A DNA stretch of 64,000 nucleotides, taken from UBA1447 sp002329225 (GTDB taxonomy: Bacteria; Bacillota; Clostridia; Oscillospirales; Acutalibacteraceae). Below the pieces are notes generated by a model. That model searched no databases, had not been told where the DNA came from, and saw nothing but the letters and a program-made list of their open reading frames with translations. The translations under genes were made by a program, and so were the position numbers. Positions 33,175-41,345 of the stretch are shown in pieces (the first letter of the stretch is position 1; each line of letters starts with the position of its first letter). The stretch spans positions 1-64,000 of the forward strand of contig JBMNVN010000003.1 of NCBI GenBank assembly GCA_050946835.1. Reading direction: 5' to 3'.

Positions 33175-33199
33175 GCACAGATTTTCCATAAAGCGGCGA

Positions 33200-33234
33200 A
33201 GCCGCAATCCTGCCCGAACGGCAAGATTGCGGCT
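33200..33234 (+). terminator. Terminator-like hairpin after DUF4091 copy 2
   Basis: AGCCGCAATC (33200-33209) pairs with GATTGCGGCT (33225-33234), with an inner TGCC/GGCA stem, followed by CCGTTATTATTTT. A remnant of the left arm is found after copy 1. Confidence 0.6.
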
Positions 33235-33292
33235 CCGTTATTATTTTGCCAAGACGGTCTGCCCTGCGGCAAGCCCTTATCGGATTAAACCG

Positions 33293-34504
33293 CTACAGCA
33301 TGTTAATCATTGTGAAAAGCTCTTCAAAAAAGGGCACAATATCCCGAACGAAAAGCAAATCTCCCATAAAGGCGGTATGGTCTCCGTCAAATATCGGCAT
33401 AACGTTCCACACGCCTTTTTGAACATTGTCCGCATTGTACTCAACCTGCGGCGCATTGAGCGGCGCCAATGCCGAGTATGTGTTGACTAAGCCGTCATTA
33501 GGCAGCCACTTTTCATCAATCACATGACCCGCTTCGGTCACAAAAGTATTTTTGCCTATGCCGATGGAACGCGTATAAAACATCGGCTCAATCTCCCCTG
33601 CCGTCGGCACGTGATTGCCGTTTTCATCAGCCTTTGTAGCACAGGCGGCATAGGAAAAATAATAGACATCCGGCAGCGTCGAAATTGACTCATTCAGTGC
33701 TATTGCATTGTCAATACGCAAATCATAATGTGCATTATCGGGTCGTATTGCACCGTTTTCGTCCGAATGCATACCGACAAAAAAGTTAAACATGGCTACG
33801 GTTATATCCAGCTTGCTGTAAACTTTTTCAAGTTCGGCACGAACCGCATCTTCGCTCATCGGCGCCCATTGTTCGGACTCATAGGCGCTTGTTCCGTTGT
33901 GCGGCGCGGTAAGGGCGGTGATACTGTAAATCCAATCGCCCTTGCCTCCTGTAAAAAGTTCGGATAACGAATCCCCCGCTGTTGCCGCACGTTCTTCCTC
34001 ACTGCCGTTTTGCATCAGTTCGGCAAGCAACCTTACCGTAACTCCGCCGAAGCTGTGGCCGTAAAGGTTGATTTTGTTTTCCGCATTCCATTCCTTTGCC
34101 ATCAGCGGCCTGCCGGTATAATCCGTGCCGTAACGCTCGTGGCCGTATTTTTCGGAATGCGCCTTTCCGTAATCCACCCGTGTCCCCGTAAGCTGAGCAT
34201 AAAGTTCACACGCACGGTCCCAAGCGCTGCCTGTGGGCGCAACGGAAGCAGCGTAACATTCAAACCCGGCGCATCTCAGTTTTTCGACCGCATCACCGCC
34301 GAGCATACCCCAGTAAGGCATTGCGTCATAATAAAAATCATAGCTGCCCCAGCCCATAAGGCCGTGAACAAGCACATGGGCATACTCGGTATTATATTCC
34401 GGTTTTTCGGGCGGCACACAGGGCGCCGAGATATTCACCAGCGAAAGCAGTGACAGGAGCAGACTCAAAATTCTTACTATGAGTTCCTTTAAAATGATAA
34501 ACAC
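33293..34504 (-). CDS. Secreted lipase, staphylococcal/Geobacillus-like alpha/beta hydrolase
   Basis: A 403-residue exported hydrolase. Residues 1-25 are a signal segment (IVRILSLLLSLLSLVNIS), ending in APC. The enzyme shows the oxyanion segment VLVHGLMGWG, the nucleophile elbow GHSFGGVTVR, TAPHNGTSA and the late catalytic His near EAGHVIDEKWLPNDGLVNTYS, as in the large lipases of Staphylococcus and Geobacillus. Asp comes from the region before PDVYYFSYAA or after; I cannot assign it firmly. GTG start at 34504, eight bases after AGGAGG. Confidence 0.88.
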   Translation of the reverse strand: MFIILKELIVRILSLLLSLLSLVNISAPCVPPEKPEYNTEYAHVLVHGLMGWGSYDFYYDAMPYWGMLGGDAVEKLRCAGFECYAASVAPTGSAWDRACELYAQLTGTRVDYGKAHSEKYGHERYGTDYTGRPLMAKEWNAENKINLYGHSFGGVTVRLLAELMQNGSEEERAATAGDSLSELFTGGKGDWIYSITALTAPHNGTSAYESEQWAPMSEDAVRAELEKVYSKLDITVAMFNFFVGMHSDENGAIRPDNAHYDLRIDNAIALNESISTLPDVYYFSYAACATKADENGNHVPTAGEIEPMFYTRSIGIGKNTFVTEAGHVIDEKWLPNDGLVNTYSALAPLNAPQVEYNADNVQKGVWNVMPIFDGDHTAFMGDLLFVRDIVPFFEELFTMINML

Positions 34505-34569
34505 AGGACAGGCCTCCTAACATCATTATTCATTTTACGGTACTAACCGGTAGTTTCAAACGGCTCTTG

Positions 34570-34710
34570 TTATTTGACAGACGGATTTTTTGAAATAACT
34601 TCCAAGATTGCCAATTCTTCAAAAGTGCAGTCCGAAGTGTCAAATTTAGACTTTGGGACTTTAATATTGACACTTTGGGAACCATTAGAGTCAACATAAT
34701 CAATATGCAT
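34570..34710 (-). pseudogene. Fragment of a winged-helix protein next to fic
   Basis: A 46-residue frame (MHIDYVDSNG through EELAILEVISKNPSVK) ends at a stop just where winged-helix domains usually continue. In another frame right after the stop, SRLKLPVSTVK resembles the recognition helix. So it looks like a decayed wHTH protein downstream of the Fic gene. There is no clear ribosome site. It may instead be a short intact gene. Confidence 0.35.
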
Positions 34711-34758
34711 ACATCTGTTTTTCAACTCATTTACTTAACAGGTTTCGGAATAAGATTA

Positions 34759-35364
34759 TTATAACTCTTCCGCCTTAAAGGTTGTATATCCCTCGTAATA
34801 GTAGCTGTGGTCGATGCCTTTCATATAGACCTCTCGGCTATTGATGTCATCGGTCAGAGCAGCCTTTAGAATATGCTTTATTTCAATATCCTTGACGGGG
34901 CTGCGCTCCATAGCTAAAAGATAATCTTCTTTGTCTGCTTTACTCCAATCAACGACCTTGTGAAGCTCGGTTTTAAAAATCAAATCCAGCCAAATACGGG
35001 TACTGCGGCCATTGCCCTCTCTAAAAGGGTGGGCAATATTCATTTCCACATATTTTTCAACGATTTCATCAAATGTGGACTGTGGCATTTTGCCGATGTT
35101 CTCAAGAGCCGCCTCAAGATACATAACGGGAGCAAAACGAAAGTTGCCCTTTGAAATATTTACGGTTCTGATTTTTCCGGCGAACTCATAAATATCGCCA
35201 AAGAGATGCTCATGGATTATCTTGAGCGCGGAAAATTTTCCCGCTTCCAATTTATCCAGTATACCGTTTTCAAAAAGCTCAACGGCTTTCTTTTTACTGA
35301 TACGCTCCTCTTCACGGGCAAGGTCAGCGGAGTTTGTAATTCCCAATTTATTTTCAAGTACCAC
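34759..35364 (-). CDS. Fic-family AMP-transferase, class III-like
   Basis: A 201-residue single-domain Fic protein. The catalytic loop HPFREGNGRSTR carries the base His and the nucleotide-binding residues; the flap is IRTVNISKGNFRFAP. Fic enzymes AMPylate proteins. Near the C terminus, SYYYEG (Ser187-Gly192) fits the inhibitory motif [S/T]xxxE[G/N]; a C-terminal position marks class III, as in the Neisseria meningitidis Fic, so it should be self-inhibited. GTG at 35364 follows AGGAGG by six bases. The gene lies 16 bp after the HEPN-like membrane protein gene. Confidence 0.9.
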   Translation of the reverse strand: MVLENKLGITNSADLAREEERISKKKAVELFENGILDKLEAGKFSALKIIHEHLFGDIYEFAGKIRTVNISKGNFRFAPVMYLEAALENIGKMPQSTFDEIVEKYVEMNIAHPFREGNGRSTRIWLDLIFKTELHKVVDWSKADKEDYLLAMERSPVKDIEIKHILKAALTDDINSREVYMKGIDHSYYYEGYTTFKAEEL

Positions 35365-35380
35365 AGCGCACCTCCTAAAA

Positions 35381-35878
35381 TCAAACAAAATAATTCTGAA
35401 CCAAATAAATTATTAGAGAGATTGCCAAAAAGTTTATCAAAAGAATTGCACAAAGCACTGCACAACCGGCGGGCTTTCCTGATGTTCTCTTGTTCTTATA
35501 ATGGGACTGCACCGGGTATGAATAAGTTGATTCAATAACCCGCCTTTTCGGCGTTGATGCGGATTGTATTTGAATTGCTTTGCGATATAAGGCAAGCGGG
35601 TCAGTTTGATTCATAATCCGAGAATAGAAATCATCAAGCCACAGTGCATCTTCCGGTTCACACATATTTTCTTCAGTATGACCCGGTTCGTGGACAATTT
35701 TATTCCTGACCCAGCGGTAATGCTTAAGCTTCTTCAAGTCCTCGTTCCAACTCATTACAAAACGCGGGCCCTGAGGGGTATTTTTCATCTCGTCAATATA
35801 AGCGGAAACTTTCCGCTCATCGCTCATGACTTCTTCGCAAAGTTTTTCAAGGTGCTTGTATGAATCAATAAAGCCCAT
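35381..35878 (-). CDS. Tail-anchored protein with HEPN-like RNxxxH motif, function unknown
   Basis: A 165-residue protein with a helical N-terminal part and one C-terminal membrane helix (about 140-162, AVLCAILLINFLAISLIIYLV), so it is probably tail-anchored with the bulk in the cytoplasm. The stretch YRWVRNKIVHEPG holds R-x4-H, the signature of HEPN ribonucleases, but the rest of the fold cannot be confirmed by eye. A basic linker (KRRV, KNKR) precedes the membrane. AAAGAGTGAGATA precedes ATG. It is sandwiched between the HTH gene and fic. Confidence 0.65.
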   Translation of the reverse strand: MGFIDSYKHLEKLCEEVMSDERKVSAYIDEMKNTPQGPRFVMSWNEDLKKLKHYRWVRNKIVHEPGHTEENMCEPEDALWLDDFYSRIMNQTDPLALYRKAIQIQSASTPKRRVIESTYSYPVQSHYKNKRTSGKPAGCAVLCAILLINFLAISLIIYLVQNYFV

Positions 35879-35898
35879 TATCTCACTCTTTCAATTCC

Positions 35899-36093
35899 CT
35901 ACTTATCAGCGGCAATGCCGGACTTCATCCAAGCATCGACTTCGCTGATTTTGAACTTCCACAATCTGCCAATCTTTGCGGCGGGCATCTTGCGCCGCTC
36001 AATCCAATCGAGAACCGTGTCACGGCTGACACCCAGATATTCCATTACTTCTTTCATCGAATACCAGCGTTCAAGGTTGTTATTTATATCCAT
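35899..36093 (-). CDS. Excisionase-type helix-turn-helix protein
   Basis: A 64-residue MerR/excisionase-fold DNA-binding protein: WYSMKEVMEYLGVSRDTVLDWIERRKMPAAKIGRLWKFK shows the HTH and wing. ATG 36093 has CGGAGG nine bases before it; the longer frame to 36132 lacks a site. It is the first gene of the three-gene minus-strand cassette and may regulate it, or be a remnant of a mobile element that used the tRNA-Ser 430 bp away. Confidence 0.82.
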   Translation of the reverse strand: MDINNNLERWYSMKEVMEYLGVSRDTVLDWIERRKMPAAKIGRLWKFKISEVDAWMKSGIAADK

Positions 36094-36470
36094 ATCAAGA
36101 GCCTCCGTTTTTGCAAAAGAGCAATCTGACAAACTGTATTATAACCTTATCACCGCAATAACACAATGTTTAACAGGGGTTTATTCAGGTTTATTTTGGA
36201 GAAGTCATAAGTTGTTTATTAACTGAGTATCGCCGATTATTCCGCATAATCTCAGTTCAGCCCAAATAATACTTACCGCTAACCGTCAAAAGTAAAATTA
36301 AAGCGACTATAAAAAGGGATGCCGCATTCTATCAAAACATGGTATCCCTTTTGCTTAGGTGTATTACTGCAATACGGGCAAATTCTTAATACCAAATCCA
36401 CCCGAAAAGGAACGCTATATTTATTTCCATAATTAAATTAAATAATTAATAATTCATAATTCATAATTCA

Positions 36471-36486
36471 GGGTTCGAATCCCACC
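36471..36486 (+). repeat. tRNA T-arm relic, inverted copy of the tRNA-Ser T-arm
   Basis: GGGTTCGAATCCCACC is an exact 16-base inverted copy of bases 36540-36555 in the tRNA-Ser gene. It reads as the T-arm of a tRNA on the opposite strand, with no other tRNA part around it. Confidence 0.6.
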
Positions 36487-36492
36487 CGATGA

Positions 36493-36528
36493 AAAAGCAA
36501 CCCACCTGCGTTAAGGTTGGTTGCTTTT
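36493..36528 (-). terminator. Terminator of tRNA-Ser
   Basis: AAAAGCAACC-C-ACCT pairs with AGGT-T-GGTTGCTTTT around a six-base loop. On the minus strand it follows the tRNA CCA end by a few bases and ends in TTTTTC. Confidence 0.8.
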
Positions 36529-36529
36529 C

Positions 36530-36618
36530 TGGCGGAGGAGGTGGGATTCGAACCCACGTGCCCTCTCGGACAACTCGATTTCGAGTCGAGCTCGTTATGA
36601 CCACTTCGATACTCCTCC
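36530..36618 (-). tRNA. tRNA-Ser (anticodon CGA)
   Basis: On the minus strand the gene has a seven-base acceptor stem GGAGGAG/CTCCTCC, anticodon arm CTCGA-CTCGAAA-TCGAG giving anticodon CGA (reads UCG), a long variable arm typical of tRNA-Ser, T-arm GTGGGTTCGAATCCCAC, discriminator G and an encoded CCA. The total is 89 bases. Confidence 0.95.
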
Positions 36619-36807
36619 GTATTCTGTTTTAAGCGGCGGAAATCTGCGCCTTTCAAAAGGTTTTGACAGTTAGCCGCCCGGTTATGTTATCAAATGGGCG
36701 GGCCTTTGTCAATTGAAACTTGCGCCCGTTTTTTACGTTTTCGCTTCGGTATTTTACCTAAGATAAAAACATCCGGCTCTTTCAGGCAGAGAGCGTTTTA
36801 TGTATTC

Positions 36808-36835
36808 TTGACAGAAACCCAACATGTGATACAAT
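36808..36835 (+). promoter_or_regulatory. Promoter of fhs
   Basis: TTGACA (36808-36813) and TACAAT (36830-36835) with a 16-bp spacer, and a TG one base upstream of the -10. It lies about 54 bp before the ATG. No ZTP riboswitch fold is seen in the leader. Confidence 0.7.
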
Positions 36836-36888
36836 CGATAATGAGTTATGGTATAGGTACACCGAACTGATTTGGAGATTATATTACA

Positions 36889-38559
36889 ATGAAAAAAGAT
36901 ATTGAAATAGCACAGGAAACTGCGGTTTTACCGATAGCGGAGATTGCCGAAAAGCTGGGCATTCGGGAAGAGAATTTGCACCCCTACGGCAAGGATAAAG
37001 CCAAAATAGACCATAGGATTGTAAAACAGCTTAAAGACAAGCCTGACGGCAAGCTCATCCTGGTTACGGCGATTAACCCCACCCCCGCCGGAGAGGGTAA
37101 AACCACCACAGCGGTAGGGCTGGCGGACGGGTTGAGCCGCCTTGATAAAAAAGCTTTGGCCGTTATAAGGGAACCGAGTCTGGGGCCGGTGTTCGGCATA
37201 AAGGGCGGCGCCGCCGGAGGCGGTTACGCTCAGGTGGTTCCCATGGAGGATATTAACCTGCACTTTACCGGGGATTTGCACGCCGTTACGGCGGCAAACA
37301 ACCTGTTGGCGGCCGTAATAGACAACAGCATTTTTCAGGGCAATCCTTTGGGAATTCATCCCAACAGAATAACCTGGAAGCGCTGCATGGACATGAATGA
37401 CCGTCAACTGCGTTTTATGGTAAACGGTCTGGGCGGCGACCCAAACGGCATCCCCCGGCAGGACAGTTTTGACATAACCGCCGCCAGCGAGGTAATGGCT
37501 ATCCTCTGCCTGGCGGATGATTTGGTTGACCTCAAGGAGCGTTTGGCAAAAATTGTTGCAGCTTACAGCTATGAGGGTAAGCCCGTCACCTGCGGAGATT
37601 TAGGGGTTGCGGGCGCAATGGCGGCTTTGTTGAGAGAGGCTTTTGACCCGAATCTGGTGCAAACCCTGGAGCATACACCCGCTTTGATTCACGGCGGCCC
37701 CTTTGCAAACATTGCCCACGGCTGCAACAGCTTGATTGCCACCCGCATGGGGCTGAAGCTTGCGGACTATACCGTAACGGAGGCGGGATTCGGCGCCGAT
37801 TTGGGAGCAGAAAAGTTTTTGGATATTAAATGCCGCCAGGGGGGTATTAAGCCGGACACGGTAGTTATAGTGGCCACCGTGCGTGCACTCAAATACCACG
37901 GCGGCTGCCCGAAAGCGGATTTGAGCCGTCCCGACACCGATTATCTTCTCAAGGGGGCTTCCAATCTGCGCAGGCATATTGAGAACATCCGTGACGGATT
38001 CGGTCTGCCGGTTTGTGTGGCGGTGAATGTTTTCCCCACCGACAGCAAGGCGGAACTGGATTGTCTTTTGAACCTTTGCAAGGATTTGGCTGTTCCCTGC
38101 GCCCTCAGCGAAGTTTTTGCAAAAGGTTCCGACGGCGCCTTGGACTTGGCGGAAAAGGTTATTGAATTGGCAAATAAACCTTCCAACCTGAACTTAACTT
38201 ATGATTCCCGGCAGCCGCTTAAAGAAAAGGTGGAGGCGGTTTGTAAAAAGATTTACAGGGCGGATTCCGTTACTTATGAAATTTCCGCAGAAAAACAGTT
38301 GGCGGAAATTGAGAACATGGGCTACGGGGAACTCCCCGTCTGCATTGCTAAAACTCAGTACAGCTTCAGCGACGAACCCGGCCTGCTCGGCGCTCCCGAA
38401 AATTTTCAAATCCATGTGCGCGAGGTACGCCTAAGCGCCGGAGCCGGTTTTGCAGTATTTATCTGCGGCGCCATAATGACAATGCCGGGCTTGGGTAAAG
38501 CCCCTGCGGCTATGAATATTGATGTAAGTGAAGAAGGCACAATCACCGGATTGTTTTAG
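36889..38559 (+). CDS. fhs: Formate--tetrahydrofolate ligase
   Basis: ATP-dependent synthesis of 10-formyl-tetrahydrofolate from formate, used for purines and, in acetogens, in the Wood-Ljungdahl methyl branch. The 556-residue length is standard. The P-loop is PTPAGEGKTTTAVGL; further signatures are REPSLGPVFGIKGGAAGGGYAQVVPMEDINLHFTGD (in parts) and GEIMTMPGLGKAP-like ICGAIMTMPGLGK. No folD or other pathway gene is adjacent. Confidence 0.97.
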   Translation: MKKDIEIAQETAVLPIAEIAEKLGIREENLHPYGKDKAKIDHRIVKQLKDKPDGKLILVTAINPTPAGEGKTTTAVGLADGLSRLDKKALAVIREPSLGPVFGIKGGAAGGGYAQVVPMEDINLHFTGDLHAVTAANNLLAAVIDNSIFQGNPLGIHPNRITWKRCMDMNDRQLRFMVNGLGGDPNGIPRQDSFDITAASEVMAILCLADDLVDLKERLAKIVAAYSYEGKPVTCGDLGVAGAMAALLREAFDPNLVQTLEHTPALIHGGPFANIAHGCNSLIATRMGLKLADYTVTEAGFGADLGAEKFLDIKCRQGGIKPDTVVIVATVRALKYHGGCPKADLSRPDTDYLLKGASNLRRHIENIRDGFGLPVCVAVNVFPTDSKAELDCLLNLCKDLAVPCALSEVFAKGSDGALDLAEKVIELANKPSNLNLTYDSRQPLKEKVEAVCKKIYRADSVTYEISAEKQLAEIENMGYGELPVCIAKTQYSFSDEPGLLGAPENFQIHVREVRLSAGAGFAVFICGAIMTMPGLGKAPAAMNIDVSEEGTITGLF

Positions 38560-38594
38560 ACTGAAATCGTTTAAAAAGGAGAGTGTATTAAGGA

Positions 38595-40511
38595 ATGCAA
38601 AAGCTTGTTGCGATTATCGTTACCCTTTCTCAACTTTTTACCTCGTTTACCCTGAGTTTGTGCAACCGGCAAATTAACCCTATTGATTACGGCGGCACAA
38701 AGTACAATCCGCCGGTCATCACACAATGGCTTACCATTGTTGACGAGGGCGAAAGCGACTATGTGATAGTCAAGGGGGCCGAATGCAGTCCGTCGGAAGT
38801 CACCGCCGCAACCGAACTGCAAAGCTATATTGAACAGATAAGCGGCAAAAGGCTTGAAATTACAAACGACACCGCCCGGGTACGGGAACACGAAATACTT
38901 GTGGGTAAAACAAACCGGGAAAACAAGAGCAGCTACACCATTGACCGGGCCGCTCTCGGCGATGAGGGCTTCACCGTTATGACTTACGGCGAAAAACTTG
39001 TAATAGCGGGCGGTGAACTAAGGGGCACCCTCTACGGAGTTTACACCTTTTTGGAAAACGAGTTGGGCTGCCGGTGGTATACACCGGAAGCAACCTCAAT
39101 ACCGAACCTGAGCACAGTTAAAATTAATGCCGACCTGAACTACTCCCAGACCCCCGTTTTTGAGTACCGCCATACCGACTGGCACGTGACAGCCGATCAG
39201 GATTGGCGGGTAAAGCAAAAGCTTAATGAGGGAGTATACAACCCGATATACGGAAGAACTGTTTTTTACGCCAACGGCTGCCACTCCATGACCGAGTTGC
39301 TGCCCGAAACATACTTTGATGAACATCCGGAATACTTCTCATATCGGGAGGATAAGGATGCCCGCACCACGGAGCAGCGCTGTTTAACCAATCCCGATGT
39401 GCTGCGGATTGTGACGGAAAATGTGCGGCAGGCGCTTCTGGCTTCACCTGCGGCTAAAATGGTTTCCATCACCCAATGCGACAATCAGGGCTACTGCCAA
39501 TGCCCCGATTGCAAGGCCAGCGATGCGCTGTACGGCGGCCCCTCCGGGACCAACATCCGGTTTGTCAACAAGGTGGCCGAAGCACTGGAGAGAGATTTCC
39601 CGGGGGTATGCTTTGACACCTTTGCTTATCAATACACCCGCACTCCGCCAAAAAACATCGTTCCGAGGGACAGCGTGGTTGTCCGCCTTTGTTCGATTGA
39701 ATGCTGTTTTGCTCATCCCCTTGAGGAATGCGGCCACCTGCGGATTAGGAGCGAAAACCGTACTGATAAATTCCCCTATTTTGAAACGGATACCCCCCGC
39801 AACAGGGTAAAGCAGGTTGACTCCTCATTTGCCGAGGATGTAAAAGGCTGGGCTGAAATTTGTCAAAAGCTTTATATATGGGACTATACCAACAACTACC
39901 TTGACTATATGGCTTTATTCCCCAATTTTCAGGTATTCTCGCCCAATATGCAGTTTTTTGCCGAAAACAATGTGCAGGGAGTTTTTGAGGAGGGTAAAGC
40001 CGCTTCCAAAAGCGGTGAGTTCGGTGAAGCCAAGGCCTATATCCTCTCCAAACTGCTTTGGGACCCCCAAGCCGATGTAGAGTATTTGTTAGACGATTTT
40101 CTGCAAGGATATTACGGCAAGGAGTCCGCTCCCTTTATTAAAGAGTACATAAATATTGTCACCAACAAGGCAATTAACACCCGTCATCACCTTTATACAT
40201 TCCAATGGAGCTATGAGGGAATGTACTTCAATGCTTTGGAAAGAAGAAGGATGAACGCACTGTGGGATTCCGCCGAGAGCAAAGCGGAAAACGAAGAACA
40301 ACTGTTGCGTCTGCGCCGCTCCCGCCTTTCTTTCAGATATTACAAGGCGAACCTTTTGATGGACGAGTTTTCGGCACTGAATCCTCTGAGGCATTACAGA
40401 GAAAATGAAAAGCTCTACAACGACACGGTGGAATCGGGCATAAACGATATTACAATAGGCCATCACATATCCCAATCCCCCAACTTCTGGCTCACCCCTA
40501 ACGAGTGGTAA
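38595..40511 (+). CDS. Secreted DUF4838 protein, glycosidase-like
   Basis: A 638-residue exported protein: signal segment at about 1-22, then an alpha-glucuronidase-like N-terminal domain (about 45-150, with AATELQSYIEQISGK and LRGTLYGVYTFLENELGCRWYTP) and the DUF4838 domain (about 190-450, FFANGCHS-like FYANGCHSMTELLP, and NQGYCQCPDC with a Cys cluster). The layout resembles GH67/GH20-type glycosidases. Substrate unknown. AAGGAGAG precedes the ATG. It starts 36 bp after fhs, so the fhs transcript may cover it. Confidence 0.82.
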   Translation: MQKLVAIIVTLSQLFTSFTLSLCNRQINPIDYGGTKYNPPVITQWLTIVDEGESDYVIVKGAECSPSEVTAATELQSYIEQISGKRLEITNDTARVREHEILVGKTNRENKSSYTIDRAALGDEGFTVMTYGEKLVIAGGELRGTLYGVYTFLENELGCRWYTPEATSIPNLSTVKINADLNYSQTPVFEYRHTDWHVTADQDWRVKQKLNEGVYNPIYGRTVFYANGCHSMTELLPETYFDEHPEYFSYREDKDARTTEQRCLTNPDVLRIVTENVRQALLASPAAKMVSITQCDNQGYCQCPDCKASDALYGGPSGTNIRFVNKVAEALERDFPGVCFDTFAYQYTRTPPKNIVPRDSVVVRLCSIECCFAHPLEECGHLRIRSENRTDKFPYFETDTPRNRVKQVDSSFAEDVKGWAEICQKLYIWDYTNNYLDYMALFPNFQVFSPNMQFFAENNVQGVFEEGKAASKSGEFGEAKAYILSKLLWDPQADVEYLLDDFLQGYYGKESAPFIKEYINIVTNKAINTRHHLYTFQWSYEGMYFNALERRRMNALWDSAESKAENEEQLLRLRRSRLSFRYYKANLLMDEFSALNPLRHYRENEKLYNDTVESGINDITIGHHISQSPNFWLTPNEW

Positions 40512-40536
40512 GTCATACGCCATTAATTGACTGAAA

Positions 40537-40575
40537 CGCTGCCGCCCCGGCTGAAAACAGCGGGGCGGCGTTTGT
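40537..40575 (+). terminator. Strong GC-rich terminator after DUF4838 gene
   Basis: GCCGCCCCGGCTG (40541-40553) pairs with CAGCGGGGCGGC (40558-40569), with one bulge, around AAAA, and is followed by GTTTGTTTTATTT. Confidence 0.85.
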
Positions 40576-40590
40576 TTTATTTAATTCGGT

Positions 40591-41334
40591 TTATTTTATC
40601 AAATCTTTAATCACTTCGCCGGCTAAGATTAAGCCCGCCGCCGGCGGAACAAAGGCCACACTGCCCGGAGCGCGTCGGGTTGAGTCCGGCGCTTCCGACT
40701 TACCGTTTTCCTGCGGGCTGCCGCTTGCCTCATACTCCCCTGCCGGCGTTAAAACGGGTTCCTCACGGGAATAAACCACCTTAAGTTCGGTGATACCCGC
40801 CTTGCGCAGTTTGCTGCGCATAACTTTTGCCAAAGGACAAACGGAGGTTTTATATATATCCGTCACCTCAAAACGGGTGGGGTCCAATTTGTTGCCCGTT
40901 CCCATTGAGCTGATAACGGGAACCCCGGCTTTGTTTGCCCGCTCAATGAGGGTGAGTTTTGAAGCAACGGTATCGATGGCGTCAATTATATAGTCATATC
41001 GGGACAAATCATAATCATCGGCATTTTCTTCTGAATAAAAACAGAAGTGAGCCTGAACCTCGCAAGCCGGATTGATGTCAAGAATCCTTGCCTTCATAAC
41101 GTCAACCTTATTTTGACCTATGACGGAATGGGCGGCAATTATTTGACGGTTTATATTGCTGAGGCAGACTTTGTCGCCGTCGAACAAATCTATTTTACCC
41201 ACACCGCTTCTGGCAAGGGCTTCCGCAGAATGGGAGCCGACCCCGCCGATACCGAAAACGGCAACGGCGGAGGCCTGAAGTTTTTTCAAGGCATCTTGCC
41301 CCAACAACGCCCGGGAGCGGGAAAATTGATCCAT
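40591..41334 (-). CDS. tcdA: tRNA threonylcarbamoyladenosine dehydratase (TcdA-like)
   Basis: A 247-residue ThiF/E1-type adenylating enzyme that cyclises t6A37 of tRNA to ct6A. The ATP-binding glycine loop is FGIGGVGSHSAEALARSG, followed by DGDKVCLSNINRQ and the DAIDTVASKL segment; the ending VPPAAGLILAGEVIKDLI is typical. An insert (EYEASGSPQENGKSEAPDS) is specific to this copy. ATG 41334 has AAGGATAGAAAA upstream. The GH16 gene ends 11 bp before the start, so both are in one unit. Confidence 0.9.
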   Translation of the reverse strand: MDQFSRSRALLGQDALKKLQASAVAVFGIGGVGSHSAEALARSGVGKIDLFDGDKVCLSNINRQIIAAHSVIGQNKVDVMKARILDINPACEVQAHFCFYSEENADDYDLSRYDYIIDAIDTVASKLTLIERANKAGVPVISSMGTGNKLDPTRFEVTDIYKTSVCPLAKVMRSKLRKAGITELKVVYSREEPVLTPAGEYEASGSPQENGKSEAPDSTRRAPGSVAFVPPAAGLILAGEVIKDLIK

Positions 41335-41345
41335 TTTTCTATCCT

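Larger units (their letters stand above)
36094..36529. other. Intergenic region of about 436 bp between HTH gene and tRNA-Ser
   Basis: It holds a hairpin (AAAAGGGATGCC 36312-36323 with GGTATCCCTTTT 36341-36352, U-rich on both sides), an AT-rich stretch with short AATTCAT direct repeats (36451-36470), a T-arm relic GGGTTCGAATCCCACC (36471-36486), and the tRNA terminator (36493-36528). No gene is seen. Confidence 0.6.

Noticed and set aside
29856..36529. Intact mobile element in the accessory region
   Set aside because: No integrase, transposase, conjugation gene or terminal repeats were found; only an excisionase-like HTH and a tRNA relic remain.
36619..36888. ZTP riboswitch in the fhs leader
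   Set aside because: The conserved ZTP core and pseudoknot were not found; only a normal promoter and a CCGCCC/GGGCGG stem are present.
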